The notes under the pieces were generated by a model. It did not search any database, was not told the DNA's origin, and saw only the letters and a list, made by a program, of their open reading frames with translations. From the NCBI RefSeq assembly GCF_015706575.1, contig NW_024037056.1, positions 10,677,176 to 10,741,175 of the forward strand: DNA of 64,000 nucleotides, given 5' to 3'. Both the position numbers and the translations under genes were made by a program. The stretch's first letter is position 1. Every line of letters begins with the position of its first letter. The DNA is from Patiria miniata (lineage: Eukaryota > Echinodermata > Asteroidea > Valvatida > Asterinidae). This document shows, one piece after another, positions 1 to 13,500 of this stretch.

Positions 1-1488
1 CGGCTATTTTTAACCATCAGTAATATACTTAACACCATAACACCCCTCCCCCTTCCCTTCCCCAAGCCCCTCCCCCTCCCCAAGCCCCACCCCTCCCCCG
101 ACCCAACGCCTCCATATTTTCAAAATTCATCCCACAACCCAATTTATTCATAAGCCACACATAATTTAATAATTTGAACAGATCCAATTTCTTAATTCCA
201 GTATTTATTGATTGCATTCACTTTTCATCCCATTCTGTAATACTGATTGAAATCTTGTGGCCACTTTCAAAAAAAGACATTTTGTTAACACATTTTTTTT
301 TCTTAAAGCTATAGTCCATCATTTGTAATTAGTGCATTTTGTTCGTTTGAAGCAACAAAAGTGTTCAAAATCTAATGAAGGATACTGAGCAACTAACCTG
401 ATGAAGTTTCAGCTAAGCATCAGCTGTACATTCCGAGAAAAGCAGCATTCTTAATTTCAAATCAAAAGTTACTGAATCATGTTTTGAATTGTTTTGAATT
501 GCAGCTATACGCGGCGTCGCGCACTGATCCGACGAATTATAACAACCGCGCGCGCGTGTGCGTCGTTCCAATACTTGTGCGCGCTGCGCTGAATAACAAA
601 ACAAACTACTAATTTAAATTTTCCTAGGGTGCTTCTTAAGAATCACCGTTGGAAATGCCTTCTTTCGTTGATTACTTCAAAATGACAGCTTCCCAGAAAG
701 AATAATTTCACAGGGAGTTTAGTTCCCTTACTATCTTTCAACCAAGTTTCTTTTTAACAGTAATTACGCCTGTTACTTTTCGGATGGCTGCAAATGATGG
801 ACTATAGCTTTAACACCCCCCTCCCCCAACGGAACGAAGTCATAATGGACTATTTTATGAAATCTTGTTTGTATATCTGACCCAAAAATTGACTAGAGTT
901 GAAATCATATTTTTGTCTGCTTTTTTGAGCAACAAACTTACGGGTTGGAGTTAGTTCCTACTTCATTGTGGCATTCTGAGGTCGTTTGGCACTAGAATAA
1001 AATAAAAATCAAATAACAGTTTTTAGAAAACTATAGAACTCATTTGTCAACTTCCGATACCCAGGGAAGCTAATATCGACTATCCACCCCGAATGAACCA
1101 CCTTTTAACGAACCATGTTGTATTTGTTACTACACCTCATACATATTCATCAAAATTAGTTGAGTTACACATTAGTTTTCTCAGCATAATGTTGCTTGGG
1201 TGTGCCCATCTTTATAAAACCATGTAGCTAGGACGATGTCCACGCACACGTGCTATGCAAGTATATTTGAGCTGCGCGTGAAACATCGCGTGTGCGCTTG
1301 ATAAACAGCGTAACTTAGGTCTGACACGTGATTTGGAATGGACCAATAAGAACTCGGCTCTCATTCATGAATACATATGAGGTACAGTAATTGCATCCAC
1401 TAACCAATCTGCCTCAACTAAAATCCACCAACTCTTGATTCTCGACTAATATCCACTAACATCCAAAATAACTTATTTTCAGCTAAAC
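1..1488. other. Region downstream of Staufen, no gene
   Basis: Contains a C-rich stretch (44-110), the family-A MITE (307-809) and otherwise AT-rich unique-looking sequence. No convincing exon was found on either strand. On the minus strand an AATAAA hexamer occurs near 203-208 (TTTATT on plus) and could serve the Staufen transcript, but hexamers are common in such AT-rich DNA. Confidence 0.5.
307..809. mobile_element. TTAA-flanked MITE, family A copy 1
   Basis: About 503 bp bounded by perfect inverted termini AGCTATAGTCCATCATTTG (307 onward) and its complement ending at 809, with TTAA at 303-306 and 810-813. TTAA duplication is the hallmark of piggyBac-type transposition. It has no transposase. 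The interior aligns by eye with the copy at 62960-63496 in the same orientation. It lies beyond the Staufen stop codon, possibly in the 3' UTR or intergenic. Confidence 0.8.
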
Positions 1489-4400
1489 TTACTTTGAATT
1501 TTTGGTCAAGTCTTCTTCCTGGTCTATGCCGGCCAGCGAGCGGAGAGCGGCGATGGCGGCCACGTCGTGCGAGGCCTCCAGCGTTGGGCCGGCGCCGTGG
1601 CAGACCAGCTTGGGATCGGTGGACACGGCTACCAGCGACAGCAGCTCGTTCTTGTTTGCCTGTGTGGATCAACAAATGAGAACAGAGTTCAACACCCTGG
1701 CCAGTATCACGGTGCTGCTGAGCGGCACCAACACTCTTGGGTGGAGAGAGGCAAGTTGGGGTAATGTAGCTTGCCTGAGGACACAACACATGGCAAGTGG
1801 CAGGATTCAAAACCCTGACTCTCTGATCACGAGTCATAAACCTAACCACTAGGCCACACGCTCCCTCTCCAGATGATCAATATAAAAGCCTCCACTTTAC
1901 AATGACCACACTTCAGTCTTGTAGCCAAGTAAATTTCCATGTTGAGCACAAGTGTGAGTCTGAGTGCTTTGCCATGAGTACAAGTATGAGTATCTTGCAA
2001 TGAGTAACAGAAGGAGTATGAGTACTTTTCTATGAGTACAAGCACATTTCCAGGGGTACACATGTTTCCACAGACTTTCTGCTATCACACTTGGCATTAC
2101 ACATATGCAAAAGCCTATCAACAGCACGAAATGAGTTCTTTCCCTTCACAATTAAAAATTCCACACAATTTCATGAGTACGAGTACGAGTACGAGTACGA
2201 GTACGAGTACGAGTACGAGTACAAGTTACAAGTACGAGTAAGTACAAGTTACAAGTAGGAGTACAAGTACGAGTGAGTACGAGTACGAATACGAGTATGA
2301 AGTCAAGTACGAGTACGAGTAAGTACGAGTAAGTATGAGTACAAATAAGTACGAGTATGAGTATGAGTTTGAGTATGAGTACGAGTACTACAAAATTGCC
2401 ACAAACACACCTCAGGGAAGTCAGTAAACTGCAAACCCAGCCCCTGCACCAGAGCCAGGAACTCCAGCTGCTGACGCTGGCGGACGAGTTTCTTCTCCAC
2501 GAAGTTGCCCGGCCGGCCCTTCATGATGGCGTTGGCCGTCGGGGAGCTGCCCTGGGTCAGGAGCTCGCGGGCGATGTCGGCGGTCACGCTGCTCAGCGGA
2601 GCGGCGGACTTCTTACCGATCGGGCCGCCGGTGACAGGGGCACCAGGAGCGCGGTTCAGCTGGCCTGCGACTGTGGAGTAGAAGAGAGAGAGACCAATGT
2701 GTTGCTGAGTTTGGAATGAGGAATCTTGTGGGTTTGAATGTGACATCAGTTTGTTCTCAAGAGTTGGCAGCCGAGCCTATCATGCACAGGTGCCGCTCAC
2801 TGCACATGTGGGCAACAACATGTACACCTCTCCAAAGCCACACTGCATGTTCCAGACGCACCTATCACACACAGGTGCACACATATTGGACCTTTGTGCA
2901 CGCACGTCGGACATTTAATCACGGTTGTGATTGGTCAAAGCGTTTTGGGATCTGTCTATAGGATCACAACTTTCGGTCAGCTGTACGCAAACCAAAGCTG
3001 GATCTAGGATTAAAGGCCAAATCAAAAACAGTCCTCTAAAACGGTGGCGCCAGGATTCCAAGTTTGTAATCGTTCTTTTTCTGAGTCTTGGTTTCAAAGT
3101 CTTTGTTTTTTGGAGTAGCTTACCTGGTGTGACCGGTTCCTGTTTGACGGAGGAGGCCATGGGCCCGGGGAAGCCCGCCACGGTGTTGATGCCAGGCATC
3201 ATGGGGAGAAGCCCCGGGGCAAGTTTGTGGCCTGGGATGGGCGACTCCAACTTCTTCTTCTCTCCAACTACCGAAGAACAATTTTTTGTTGTTGAATGCA
3301 TCTCAAAAATCCAAGCAATTGCAAGTTAATGGCAGACACCAGGTTTTAACGAGACAAGGCAAGATGGTTTCAGAGCCCACAATTTTTTTTATTTAGTTGA
3401 TTCAGAACTAGCGGGATTCGGGCGGCATCCGCTAGCTGGGTGGAGTCAAATGCTATTGTTATACCATGATAATAGATCGTTAATTTTTATTGGTCCATCA
3501 TCGATCACGTGTCATGCGACAAACACGCATGTACAGCGATGTACGCCGTGGGCGCGTGGTACATGAGTGATGTTCCCCACAGGGTACATTTTTCTTTCCC
3601 GCTGTTAAAAATGTCGTTTCCACCGTGTTGTTCTGCATTTGTGTGACCTCGGGTACAAGGTTGAAGCTATGCTGGTACTACGTAAATCGATGTATGTTTT
3701 TACGAGATGTGCCACGGGGGACAGTGAACTCGTTCGTCACCAGTATTCGTCTGCTTTTTTTTACTGTGCCAATTTTGCCGTAATTTCACCGTAATAAATG
3801 TCGGCAGATGACAACAGATTGCCTCCAAAGAAGAGGTTTATCTCACTTGACCACCAAACATGTTGGGCTGGCTAATTCAATTGTACATACAAGTAGCAGT
3901 GGGATATTATCAATGGCTTTTGTGGTAACAACACAGTTTGTACTCCATCTGATTTTAGACAGTTCCGATGACTACAGGGTGAGTCAAAAGACACGAAACC
4001 CAAATGTCAGGACCATTGTTTTATTAAAGTTCTTCATGTAGCACTTTCAAAATCTAGGATATGAAAGCTCAATTCATAAGCTTTCTTTTAGTACAAGAAT
4101 CATTAAAATCACTCATGTACCTTTCATGTTACGGACTTTTAAACACAACCACCATTTTAAAGTTCTGTTCACGGATCACACAAAAGGTGTGCGTTCTTTC
4201 AGCAAAACAAAAACAATTCACGCACATCCCTATGTGATTTGTTTTTGTTTTGCTGAAAGGGCACTTACATTTTTGAGATCCATGGATAGAACTTTAAAAC
4301 GGTTGTGTGTAAAGGTCCGTAACTTAAAAAGTACATGAGTGATTTGACTGATTTTTGTACTAAAAGAAAGCTCATGAATTGGGCTTTCATGTCCTAGATT

Positions 4401-4579
4401 TTGAAAGTGCTACATGCAGAACTTCACTAAAACAATGGTCCCGACATTTGGGTTACGTTTTTTCTGACTCGCCCTGTATTATTTGTGGATTTGCTTGAAG
4501 GATGCAAGAGTGGCTCACCTTTCTTGTCTGGGTCTTCTTTGAAGGTCACCTTACGATCTCCTCCGCCACTTTCCTCACC
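1489..4579 (-). CDS. STAU: Staufen exons 10-13: linker, Staufen-swapping-motif region and C-terminal domain
   Basis: Exon 10 (4579-4519) holds DRKVTFKED, matching the GRKVTFFEP motif of STAU1. Exon 11 (3267-3124) is Pro/Met-rich. Exon 12 (2670-2411) contains ADIARELLTQGSSPTANAI and RQQLEFLALVQG, the region used in Staufen dimerisation before the degenerate dsRBD5. Exon 13 (1659-1489) contains NKNELLSLVAVSTDP and HDVAAIAALRSLAG, the dsRBD5-like end, then TAA at 1491-1489. The exon 11 acceptor was placed after GGTAG at 3268 because it alone keeps the frame with the previous exon. Confidence 0.9.
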
Positions 4580-7500
4580 CTGAAGTCATCAGATATTTAA
4601 AAAAATATCTTTAGTTAGCTTTTCCATTGGAAATTGTTGCTAAATAACTGCTCTGGAACACAAGCAACAAAGTACAACAAAACTCTGCACCAACAACAGT
4701 AAAACAGAACCGCACAAAAAGTCAGGAACTCATTTTGCTGTGGAGTATCTCTTTTAGAAAAGATATTGTACCATGATTCTTTAACCAGTTTGTGGCTGAA
4801 AATTTCTATTTTCGAAAAGGCAAGACATAGCAGCCAATTTTTATATACATGTACAGCCAAACACCACAAATATTGATTCGCAAGAGTCATTTTAACAGCA
4901 TTTGTACGATATTTGTTCCACAACAGGCCGTGCACAACGGACAAGTTTAAGTTTGACACACGGTCCGCCTCCACATACTTCTAGGACTTTGTATGTCTTT
5001 ACGAAACAAATGGGGGATTAGTGTGTTTAGACGTCATCCGGAGGTGAAAGTCGAGCCATTTAAACTCATCAGCCGTGCCTATGTATACAAACAGCCAGAT
5101 CGTGTTAAAACGAACTGGTTAAGAATTATCTAAACAGGACACCAACACTCTACATCATCCATTACAAAAAAAACTGAAGCAAACCAAACACTTTGCTGTG
5201 GGGTAACCTCTTTTTGAGAGGATATTGTTGTAAACTGTCTTGCCCAGGAGCACAGGCAACATCACATGAATGTAACATGACAATCTAGCAATTCATCTAT
5301 ACAGACTACCCATATTCTATATCACAAACAGTAAGCATGCACACACAAATTTACTGTCTTCCTGATTTTTAGTCTTCCTGATTCTACTGACCTCAATGTT
5401 AGACTTGAGAGCTGATTTGCCAGGGGTGCTGGCCGAGGCTGGAGGGTTGGAGGAGTATCCCATCTCCCTCAGCATCTCCTCGGCCGCCGCTCGCTTGGCC
5501 GCCTTCTTCTTGAGGCCTTTGCCAATGCAGGTTTTGTTGTCGGCTGCAACCTGTTGGATTCAAATCACGGTTTCTTTTACTTTTCCTTGTTACAGTTTTA
5601 TAATTTAAGAGTGGCCATCTGATCTAACCATAGGCTTAGGTTTGGAGCAGTGTGGCAGTTGAGCCCATCACAGATCCACTGCAAGTCCATCACAAGGCAA
5701 TCATTAGTCTGGTCACAAGTAAATTATCACAAGTCAATGCAGAAAGTCTGATTACAGGCAACAGGGGATGAACAATAACAAAGGAACGTTTTTTTATGAG
5801 CTGACTTGAGCTGACTGGATGACTTCTGATGGACATGTGAGGACTTGTGAGGATTTGGGAAGATTTGCGAGGACTTTTAAGGACTTGGGAGGATATGTAG
5901 GCCATCAGCCTCGGTCCAAAATTTTGGCCACCGGTATCAAATGAGGGGAATAATTGTCAAAGCGATTTTTGGCAAGGTGTACACCTCCAGAGTTGGAAAA
6001 TATGTGATAGCATTGCAGCAATGGCAGCTTTTTGGGTGTTATCACCCTTTTTCAAAATGTCCATCAAAATGCTTGTTACCACTCTAGGGGCGGTATACCT
6101 TGTGCATGCGCACAATAGTCATGTATGCCCTGATTTGATACTGACCAGGACTTGTGAGGACTTGTGAGGACTTGTGAGGACTTGGGAGGACCTGGGAGGA
6201 CTTGGGAGGACTTGGGAGGACCTGGGAGGACCTGGGAGGACTTGGGAGGACCTGTGATTGCTTATGAGGACTTGGGGAAATTGTGAAGGCTTGTGAGAGC
6301 TTTGGAGGCCTTGTGAGGACGTGGGGGACTTGCGAGAGACTTTTGAGGACTTTGGAGGACTTGTGAGGACTTTGGAGTACCTTGGACGGCTTATGAGGAC
6401 TTGCTAGGACTTGTGGGGACTTGCGATGACTTGGGGGACATGTGAGGACTTGGGAGAGACTTTTGAGGAATTTGGGGGACTTGTGAGGACTTTGAAGGAC
6501 TTGTGAGGACTTTCTGAGGACTTTCTGAGCTTGCCCTACCTGAATGGTGAATTCCCGGCGGCGACTACGCGGTCCAGGCCTCCCGGGGTGCTCATTGACT
6601 GCCTGGTCTTCTGCGACAGTGAAGACTGGTTCCTTCTTGTTGATGGCCTGCAGGATCTGCACCAGACGGCTGATGGGGTTCAGACCCGAGGCCTCGTACT
6701 CGGGATTGGTGGCACGGGTCTGAAGAAAAAAATTCGAAAAAAAAACTAACAATAAGCTTAGTGTTTCATGGAAATTAAAAGATTATTGTCACCAAGTTTG
6801 GTTGAGATTGAAGTCTGACTTTTCATATGACAGCACTAAACAGTTAACCTAACCAAAATGGAACACACATACACACGGACAGAAGGAATACACTATCGCA
6901 AGATCCCCCTTTCTTTGCTAAAGCCAGGGGGACAAAAATGACACACTCTTTGTACTAAAAAAAATCAGAATCGACACCTATGTACTTTAACAGTGGCTTT
7001 CCTGCACGATTCGTGAATCCACTGTTACACTGCAAAGCAAGCTGTTGGATTTTAACTTTTTAAAAAATTGTAGATTAGGAGGTTTTTTTTTTTTTTAAAA
7101 AGAGACAAACCTTAATAAGGGACTTGCTCTTCTTCTTCTTGAGCTGAAAGTAAGGGCGAGGGCGCTCTACTTTTGGCATGGTGGGCAGCATCTGCAGGTT
7201 CTTGATCATCAGCTCCGCTGCTTTGCGCTTGGCGTTCTTCTTGGAGTTGCCCGTGCCTTCCGTCTTGTACTCCCCGACGATGCACTCCACCTTGAAGTTC
7301 TTGAGATGCGGGGGACCTTTCTCCTCCGTGACCTGGGCGATGCAAATCGAAAAACAGCGATTAATAAGACTCAAGGGTGGGATTCGAACCAACAACCTCC
7401 AACTGAAGAACAGTTTGTATTCAGAGCAAAAAATGATCATGAATGAATGGGAATTTTGCATGTCATAGTCACAGCATGTATTCGCACCGCCTTTTGGCAA

Positions 7501-10500
7501 AAGCTGGGCACATCTCGGCCCCCTGAATGCCGCTGTGAACTGAATGATTTGTGATGTTAAATTTGCTTAACCCTAACCACCGGACCACCCCAACTCCATC
7601 AAAATCCATCTCCCCATTTTGGTGGATTTTAGGGAGTTTGGTCCAGAAGGCCTGGTGTGACTAACTATTGATGGAGTTTGATGGACTTGGGCCTAATGGC
7701 CTGAAGCAGTGCTAGGGGTATCTGATTGATTTTGCCTAGCTTCCTGTACTGCTATTGTGATAAAAGGCATGTGTAGCAAGTCCATGAATGTCAGTGGTGG
7801 ATTCGATTATGTCATGTACATTTTGTACAGTTTTGTATTGGACGCACAGTGAGTGATGGATTTTGATGGACTTAGTCCAGTTCCTAGTAAAGACGCTTGG
7901 GAGTTAGGGTTAACATTCACATTTGAAGAAAGTATGATCTGGACATTTCAGGTGCTGGCATACGAAACATCAAACTTAAACTAGTGAAAGGTATGAAGCA
8001 ATACCCTGGAGGTTTTCAGAATAGTAACTAGAGGGTGCATAATCATCAACGGAAAGGTCTGGTACTATCGTACAAATATTGACTGCTTCAAGTCGTATGG
8101 TCAAACTAGCCTTCAGAGGTCATCCGTGGAGCATTTTATTTTCCCGAGACTAAGCCTAGGGAAAAAGGAATGCTCCATGGATCACCGAGGGAGGCTAGTT
8201 TTACTACACCACAAGATAAAGCAGTCAATATTTGTTTTATAACACCTCACCCGCAGATTCTGCTTGATTTTAAGAGGTACCTGATTAATTAAACCTAAAT
8301 ACAATTCATATGTTTTCCCATTTCAATACGAAATTAGTTGAAAATTTACTTGAACCATTTCAAACCAACTCTTCACGAAATGTTTGAACCCAGCTCTGTA
8401 GCGCTAGTGCTTGGGAACAATACAAACACCTGTATACATTAGCACACAATATACCGGTTGCTATGAGTATGGTACTTTGGCTGCTATGCGAACAGTTTTT
8501 TTTTGCCGTGCACAGCACACCCACCCACGAATACCATGTGACTCGCTCTCGGCCAATCAAGATACAGAATCTGTGGAAGAGTCGTTATAAAGCCTATTAT
8601 GGTCTTTGTATTGGCAATTTCTGACTTCCTTTTGCATAATGTAATCAATCAGAGCAAAAAGTATGTCAGATGGAACAGAATCTTACGTTGAAGTTGACAG
8701 ACAGGTTGTGCTGGTGGGCTTTCTCGTAGACGACGCTGATGTCAGACTTGAGACCATCTTCCTCCTTGTCTTTGACTATTAAGAAACAAGAAACAAGCAT
8801 CTTATAACATGTGTGACTTCTAGGTTGACATGAGAGAAGAATAACGAAAAATACTCATAGTCTACGTGGACAGTTTTCTGGCTTAATTAACCCTAACCCT
8901 GCCAGATGCAACACAGTGCATCAGGTGGAAAAGTCTGGTGCACTTTGATGCATTGCAGCTATCAACACCAGTGCATGAACGGCTGCTTCTGAGACAATGA
9001 GAGCTAGTCCCATTGAACAATGCCACAGTTGTATCCTGCTGCATTCGGTGACCACAGACTCTGAGGCAGTTTGGCCTTGAGACTTTTGACCTGATGGATC
9101 TTGCTACACTGGGCAGGCTTGTCATTTAGACAAGTGTTACATGTTGCTGTGTTTGGCAGGGTTTCTAGCCAAAATACCATGCAGAATTAGGGTTAACGAC
9201 CAAACCAGAATTTTCTTACCTGAGTTGGCAGGAGGGTCTGAGGTACTAACGGCCTGAAAACAACCATAAAAAGAGGCAATTTTTACATGGCCATTTCAAC
9301 TCTCAAGGGAACAGTTTCAGAATTTGCCTTAAGCAGAGTTTTGAGTTAAGCAGGGTTGTACCGATGTCATTGTTATACCACTGAAGACAATGGATTCTTT
9401 GTTTGACTTTAGTTGAGTTATCAGAGTTTGACTTATCGAGATTTCACTGAAAGGCAATTTTTCGTCAACAAGATTTTCAAAATTACTCTGAGCTTTCATT
9501 CAGCTCTTTTACCTCGTCCTTGCATTCCGGTAACGGATCGGCCTCGATGGATTTCAAGGCCTTCAGGGCGGCGTTCTGGCGAGCGTCTTTGCGGGTGCGG
9601 CCTTCTCCAATGAACTCCCTGTTGCCCACTGCGACTTTGATGTAGAAGGTAGGGCGGGGTCCAGGGTACCTGAAACCAGTCAAGATCGCAATTCAGAGTT
9701 TGTTACTAACTTTGTTAAAGAACACTTTAAAAAAAATGGACTCACAAGTAACACGGAAGGACATATCGTAAGTATGATGAAACATCAGAGAGATGAAAAT
9801 TGAATTGTGGGTTTTGCACATGTCTGCACTAGTAAGCAGGAGGTCGTGGGTTCAAGTCCCACCTGAGTTTTAGCTTGTAATTAGCTTGTATTACGCCAAA
9901 AAAAATAAGTCAGTCTCTGGTCAGTGCGCGTGTCGATTTTAATCATGCGCGTCGATCTTTTTTTTCCAAAATGTTCCACGGTAGCTCCAACAGCATTTTT
10001 TTTTTACCAAAGAGCACCAAGGAATGGGAAATTGCACCAAGGCAAATGATCGAAAGCACCAAGGCAAATTATGGAGGACACCAATGTACATGAGGACACC
10101 CAAAAAAGCAAAATAGTACCCCACCTTGTCTGTACAATCCAAGCTTGAAGAAGAAAAAAAAAGAAGCCGCGTGGCCGCGTCAATTCCGGAACTTTGGTCT
10201 GACCAGAGACCGAATATTTTTTTTTTTTGGCCTTAGCTTTTTTTTAGCCCCGGGCCAAACCCGATTTTTCAACTTGACATTATCATGTACAAGTACTGGC
10301 TCTCAGAACCTGTGCAATGAAATCCAAACTGAATACTGAAAATACATTGAAATGCCATGAAGATGATATCAGGAATGAAAAAAAAAGATGAAATTGTGAT
10401 TTCACTGACAAAAATTACATTTTAAGAAGCAAAGGTTGAAGGACAAGTTTTGAAACCACTTACCTTGGAAATGGTGAGCGTGGTCCCCGGAAGTCACCCG

Positions 10501-13500
10501 GACTCCCCGGTCCCCGCGGCTCGCCCCCCATCCCCGGCCCCTGGGGTCTCATAGCCCCCTGCATGGGCGCACCACCAGGCCCTGGTCCCCCATGGGGCCC
10601 CTGGGGTCTGGGAGGGCGGAACCCCCCACGCCCCCCAGCGCGGTAGTAGTTGGTGAAGGGCATGGGGTCAGGCCCCAGGGGACTGTAGTGGATCATGACG
10701 CCGGCTTTCATGGCCTTGCTGTTGAGCTCGACGGTAGCGGTCAGGGCGTTGGGGTTGGGCTGGGTGGATTTGGTGGTGCGGGGCGGTCTGGGTTTCGGGG
10801 ACGGGAGGTTGCAGTTCAAGAGGGCGTGCTCCGCAGCTTTGTGCTGGGCTTTCTTGATGCTGGTGCCCTGTCAAGGAAACCAACTTTGACCTTTCAATTG
10901 TGTTGCACGTTATTAGATTTTCAAAAACAAAATATTACTTTTACAAGTCAGCAATCAAAAGCCACAAAATCTCGTCACAGGTATATTGTGACATGGGTGG
11001 CTAGTGCGTAAAGTGCTCGCCTCTCACCAATGTGGCCCAGGTTCGATTCCTGGCTTGGACCATATGTGAGTAGAGTTGTGCGTTGATTCTCTCCTGTGCC
11101 ACAAGGCTTTTTCTCCAGGCTCTCTGGTTTTCCTCCCCCCGCAAAAAATCTACAATTTTGATCTGGCTGTGGTCCGTGGTCATACATTTGTCGTATGGCA
11201 GTTGCCAACGGTGCCTTTACATGCCTTCGACTCGACCACACTGTAGCCGCATCCTTCGCAATTCAGCTAGCTGCGAGTAAGGATGATTAGCCCCCATGGT
11301 GAAAAGTATATCATAAGGCAATACGCAAGTCTGATCACACGTAACAGGGGATGAACACAAACATAGAAATGTTCGAGTCTCAGTTCATTTGAATAGCTTG
11401 TGACTTGCGACTCGGTGACTTATGACTGGCTTGTGATGGACTTGTGATAGGTAGACAGATTCCAGCCACGTCCGAACTACTTGGCTGCTGCTTAAAATTA
11501 CACACGTACCAATAGGAAGCGGCTTCAACCGGCTGCAGCCGCTCACCATTGACACGTGTATTATTTCAAGCCGTAGCCAAATAGCCTAACTTTAACCAAT
11601 GGCCCAATTTCATGGAACTGCTAAGCAGAGAAAATCTGTTAAGCACAGACATTATCTGCTTAACTGAAAAAGGTTACCAGCCAAAGCATTATGCAATGTA
11701 TATTGCTTCCGACTGGTACTCTGCTGATTCGTGCTTAGCACACAAATTTGCTAAGCAGAATTTATGCTATTCCTCAAAACTGAACACTTGTTTGTACCAG
11801 TGTTTCCCCTGGCTAATGAACTGAGCGAGGTGGTAACAATTCAAGTTGATGATTGAAACGAAATTTACAGTCTGCAAACTGAAAAGAATGCAGCGCTCAC
11901 AAAAATGCGCGATGATTCCAAAAACACATCGAAATTGTGAGTTCTTGATACATGGAGGTAAAGGAAAATGCTCATATATTACACAAAATGAAAATTGATA
12001 TTTCCTTTTTTGCCAATCTTCACAGCGAGGTGGTGATATTGGCAAAAATTGAGCGAGGTGGTCACTGAAAGTAGCGAGGTGGGCCACCTCACGTTTGAAT
12101 GGGCAGGGGAAACACTGGTTTGTACCATGGATCTTACCTTGGCTTCGAATTTCTGAGTTCCAAGCACCAGCCTGACGGTGAAGGTTTTCTCATGGGCGGG
12201 ACCGGTCTCCTCCATGAGCTCATACTGGGGCTGGAGGCGGTTGAACCGCGCCAGCTCATTCAAGTGGCACATGGGTGTCTTCTCTTTGGTGTTTGCCATG
12301 TTCTGGTGAAGGAGAACAAAACCGGTTCATGACAGCTTAACGGATTAGTTAAACTAAATAAGTTAGTGCAACCTTGAGTTAACCCTCTACCCCAAGCCCA
12401 TCAAACTCCAACACTTGGTTTTGTCAAGTTTTGGCTGGTTTAGTACCTTACATTATGAACATGTTGTTAGACTTTGTTGGACGTGGTACCAAAGGCCCAG
12501 GGAGACCCTGTTGAATTCTGTGAGGTTCGGGGCAGAAAGGCATGGGACTTGTGGAAATGTTGCATTTTGGGGAAGGCACAGGCATATTTTCGTGGGTGAG
12601 CTCACGGCTGGTCCCTAGCACAGTCACTGGTCAACTTTGTGCTGTATATATATTACACGTATATATGCACACTGCCTACAGTTTGCAGTGCATGTAGTCC
12701 TACATACAGTGAAATAATGCCTTTCGTGGCGTTCTGTTGCTAACACATTGCTTCATTTTGTTAGGTTTGGTAATCTCACCAGCCCTTCACCCGACCATGC
12801 ATAGACCCATCCATACAAAATCAATCAAAATTCAACAGTTTTGACCTGTTGCAGTTTGGCAGCTGTAGCACTGTTGTCAGTATGAGGCCTATTGAAGTTT
12901 GGCAGGTTCAGTACTAGTAACTTCTGAACCTGTGTGTAGCTGTTGAAGTTTGTTAGGTTTAGTACTCTTTCTAGCGCAAGAGCCTAGGGGGTTGGGCTTA
13001 ATGTGCGAGTACACTCCAGAGGAGGTTTTTGCACAGTATAGGAAGATAAGTTATGCAAACCTCAGTTGGACCTGCCCCTACTGCTCCAGCAGGACCCTGT
13101 ACGTAATTCATAACCATCTACAGTAGTTAACCAGAAAGTCAAACTTGGTGATAAGAATGATTAGTGAGTTATGCTAGTTATGTGCCTCAGTTGGACCTGC
13201 CCCTGCTGCTCCCGCAGGACCCTGCCCATAATTCATAACCATCTAGTTAACCAGAAAGTCAAACTAGGTGATAAGTAGGATTAGTGAGTTATGCTAGTTA
13301 TGTATACCTCAGTTGGACCTGCCCCTGCTGCTCCCGCAGGACCCTGCACATAATTCATAACCATGTAGTTAACCAGAAAGTCAAACTAGGTGATAAGTAG
13401 GATTAGTGAGTTATGCTAGTTATGTACCTCAGTTGGACCTGCCCCTGCTGCTCCCGCAGGACCCTGCACAGCCTGACCAGCAATCTGGCTGGCCGTGTTG

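Noticed and set aside
6135..6532. Regular repeats as a possible CRISPR array
   Set aside because: Contiguous 10-bp units without spacers in an animal intron; a minisatellite.
6084..6536. Long minus-strand Ser/Pro/Lys-repeat frame extending Staufen exon 8
   Set aside because: It runs through the exon 8 donor into the minisatellite; dsRBD4 continues in exon 9 instead.
7370..7400. tRNA-like B box GGGATTCGAACC next to Staufen exon 7
   Set aside because: No matching A box or cloverleaf; at most a SINE relic.
8887..8900. Telomere-like CCCTAACCCT
   Set aside because: Only about one and a half units; better explained as the end of a TTAA-flanked MITE.
9826..9870. tRNA-like GTGGGTTCAAGTCCCAC segment
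   Set aside because: B-box half only, without a full cloverleaf, so not called as a tRNA gene.
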